From Clostridia bacterium (GTDB taxonomy: Bacteria; Bacillota; Clostridia; Lachnospirales; WQUN01): DNA of 15,544 nucleotides. The stretch is from NCBI GenBank assembly GCA_025997155.1, contig BNUF01000048.1, forward strand, positions 1-15,544. The letters run 5' to 3'. How positions within the stretch are numbered: position 1 is the first letter of the stretch; each line of letters opens with the position of its first letter. The notes below the pieces were generated by a model. The model made no database searches. It saw only the letters and a list, made by a program, of their open reading frames with translations, and had not been told where the DNA came from. The translations under genes were made by a program, and so were the position numbers. Below, piece by piece: positions 14,459-15,544 of this stretch.

Positions 14459-15271
14459 TTAAAGGTCTCCTTTTTTTACCCTGTATTCCACGACGTTCCG
14501 AAGAATCAGAATAATAACGGCAAGCACCACCAGTATGGAGGAAACGGAAAAAGCGGCGGTAAGATGAAATTCGTTAAACAAAATTTCTATGTGAAGAGGA
14601 AGTGTGTTCGTCTTTCCGCGAAGATGCCCCGAAACGACGGAAACCGCCCCGAACTCGCCCATTGCGCGGGCGGTGCAAAGTATAACGCCGTACAAAAGCC
14701 CCCATTTTATGTGCGGAAGGGTTATTTTGCGGTATATCCGAAATCCCCCCGCCCCCATAAGCGCGGCGGCTTCCTCCTCGTCCGTGCCCTGCGCCTGCAT
14801 AAGCGGTATCAGCTCACGGGATATGAACGGAAACGTGACGAAAATTGTCGCAAGGATAATCCCCGGGACGGCGAAAACCACCCTGAGCCCGTGTTCCTGT
14901 AAAAAAGGATATGCCCAGCCGATTCGCCCGAATACGTAAATAAAAACGAGCCCCGCTATTACAGGGGAAATCGCGAAAGGAATGTCAATCAGGGTCGTAA
15001 GGAATTGCCGCCCCTTGAACCTGAATTTGGTAATCGCCCACGAGGCGAAAATCCCGAAAACCGTATTGACGGCAAGGGAGGTCGCGGTCGCCAAAAGCGT
15101 CAGTTTAAGCGCCTTTATAGCGTAGGGGTCAGAAATCGCTCCCCAAAAAACGCTGAAACCGTGCCTGAGGGCATACGCCAAAACAGTAACAAGCGGAACG
15201 ATAAGCATTATTACGATAAAAAGAACGGCGAGAGAGATTAAAATGTTTTTGACGACTTTTGATTCTTTCAT
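14459..15271 (-). CDS. cysW: Sulfate/thiosulfate ABC importer permease CysW
   Basis: A 270-residue inner-membrane permease with about six hydrophobic segments, beginning with ILISLAVLFIVIMLIVPLV near 10-28. The coupling EAA loop is EEEAAALMGAGGFRIYRKIT, followed by LPHIKWGLLYG. MGEFGAVSVVSGHLRGKTNT is the typical CysW segment and separates it from ModB. The ATG follows GAGG by six bases. Nine bases separate it from the cysT stop. It should pair with CysT in the membrane and receive sulfate from a periplasmic or lipid-anchored binding protein that would be encoded outside the window. Confidence 0.93.
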   Translation of the reverse strand: MKESKVVKNILISLAVLFIVIMLIVPLVTVLAYALRHGFSVFWGAISDPYAIKALKLTLLATATSLAVNTVFGIFASWAITKFRFKGRQFLTTLIDIPFAISPVIAGLVFIYVFGRIGWAYPFLQEHGLRVVFAVPGIILATIFVTFPFISRELIPLMQAQGTDEEEAAALMGAGGFRIYRKITLPHIKWGLLYGVILCTARAMGEFGAVSVVSGHLRGKTNTLPLHIEILFNEFHLTAAFSVSSILVVLAVIILILRNVVEYRVKKGDL

Positions 15272-15280
15272 ATCATACCT

Positions 15281-15544
15281 CTACTTGCCGCCCGCGATTC
15301 TGCTTACGCGGCTTTGAATTAGGTTTATCGTAAACAAAATCACGAAAGAGAAGATAATCATAACAAGAGCTATGGAAGTCGCGGCGGGATAGTTAAACTG
15401 CTCTAACTTACTCATTATAATAAGCGGGGTAATCTGGGTTTTGTACGGGATATTCCCCGCGATAAAAACGACGCTCCCGTACTCGCCTATACACCTTGAA
15501 AACGTCAGCCCGAAACCTGTCAGGGCGGCGGGCAAAATCTCGGG
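15281..15544 (-). CDS. cysT: Sulfate/thiosulfate ABC importer permease CysT (CysU), C-terminal part only
   Basis: The frame is open through the right edge of the window, so only the last 87 residues are seen; the gene continues leftward in its own sense from outside. The visible part begins PEILPAALTGFGLTFSRCIG, directly followed by EYGSVVFIAGN, a hallmark of CysT, and ends with two hydrophobic segments and a TAG at 15283-15281. A TTG at 15535 could be read as a start, but the conserved PEIL residues before it belong to the protein, so it is an internal codon. It is the upstream partner of cysW. Confidence 0.92.
   Translation of the reverse strand, partial: PEILPAALTGFGLTFSRCIGEYGSVVFIAGNIPYKTQITPLIIMSKLEQFNYPAATSIALVMIIFSFVILFTINLIQSRVSRIAGGK

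Noticed and set aside
15536..15544. TTG at 15535 as the start of a small separate gene
   Set aside because: The residues before it (PEI) continue a conserved CysT motif, so this is an internal codon of a gene cut by the window edge.

Overview
This window reads as one sulfur-assimilation island of an anaerobic bacterium. No rRNA or phylogenetic marker is present, so the taxonomic guess is weak. The mid-GC composition, clear Shine-Dalgarno sites, ferredoxin-rich enzymes and a flavoprotein APS reductase beside a small siroheme sulfite reductase fit a strict anaerobe, possibly a clostridial or other host-associated lineage. Genes are packed tightly: many junctions overlap by 1-32 bases and no gene-free stretch exceeds about 140 bases.

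Layout: (1) 2-913 (+) holds the 3' part of a glycine-rich membrane protein of unknown function; its likely terminator lies inside the gene facing it. (2) 910-9102 (-) is a ten-gene operon, in transcription order aprA, aprB, cysD, cysN, metY, sir, a tusA-like gene, hcyS (ThiS/MoaD-like), hcyF (ThiF/MoeB-like) and hcyD (JAMM protease). (3) 9103-9239 is a divergent promoter region with an AACGTT-centred candidate operator and three helically phased CGCAAA repeats. (4) 9240-10283 (+) is a LacI-family regulator. (5) 10224-10820 (-) is a compact CbiK-type chelatase. (6) 10853-13407 (+) is an iron-complex/cobalamin-type ABC importer (lipoprotein, permease, ATPase). (7) 13400-15544 (-) is cysT (partial), cysW and cysA, a sulfate importer.

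How the genes work together (inference from families and order): CysTWA imports sulfate; CysDN makes adenylylsulfate (APS); AprBA reduces APS to sulfite; Sir reduces sulfite to sulfide with siroheme, and CbiK could insert the metal for siroheme. HcyD would trim the C-terminal tail of HcyS, HcyF would adenylate the exposed glycine end, sulfide would make the thiocarboxylate, MetY would transfer that sulfur to O-acetylhomoserine, and HcyD would release homocysteine. This matches the protein-thiocarboxylate methionine pathway described in Wolinella succinogenes. The differences here are a six-residue HcyS tail, a TusA-like protein placed between sir and hcyS, and a LacI-type regulator. There is no APS kinase, PAPS reductase, cysteine synthase, DsrAB or Qmo in the window, so the route looks assimilatory and enters metabolism at homocysteine.
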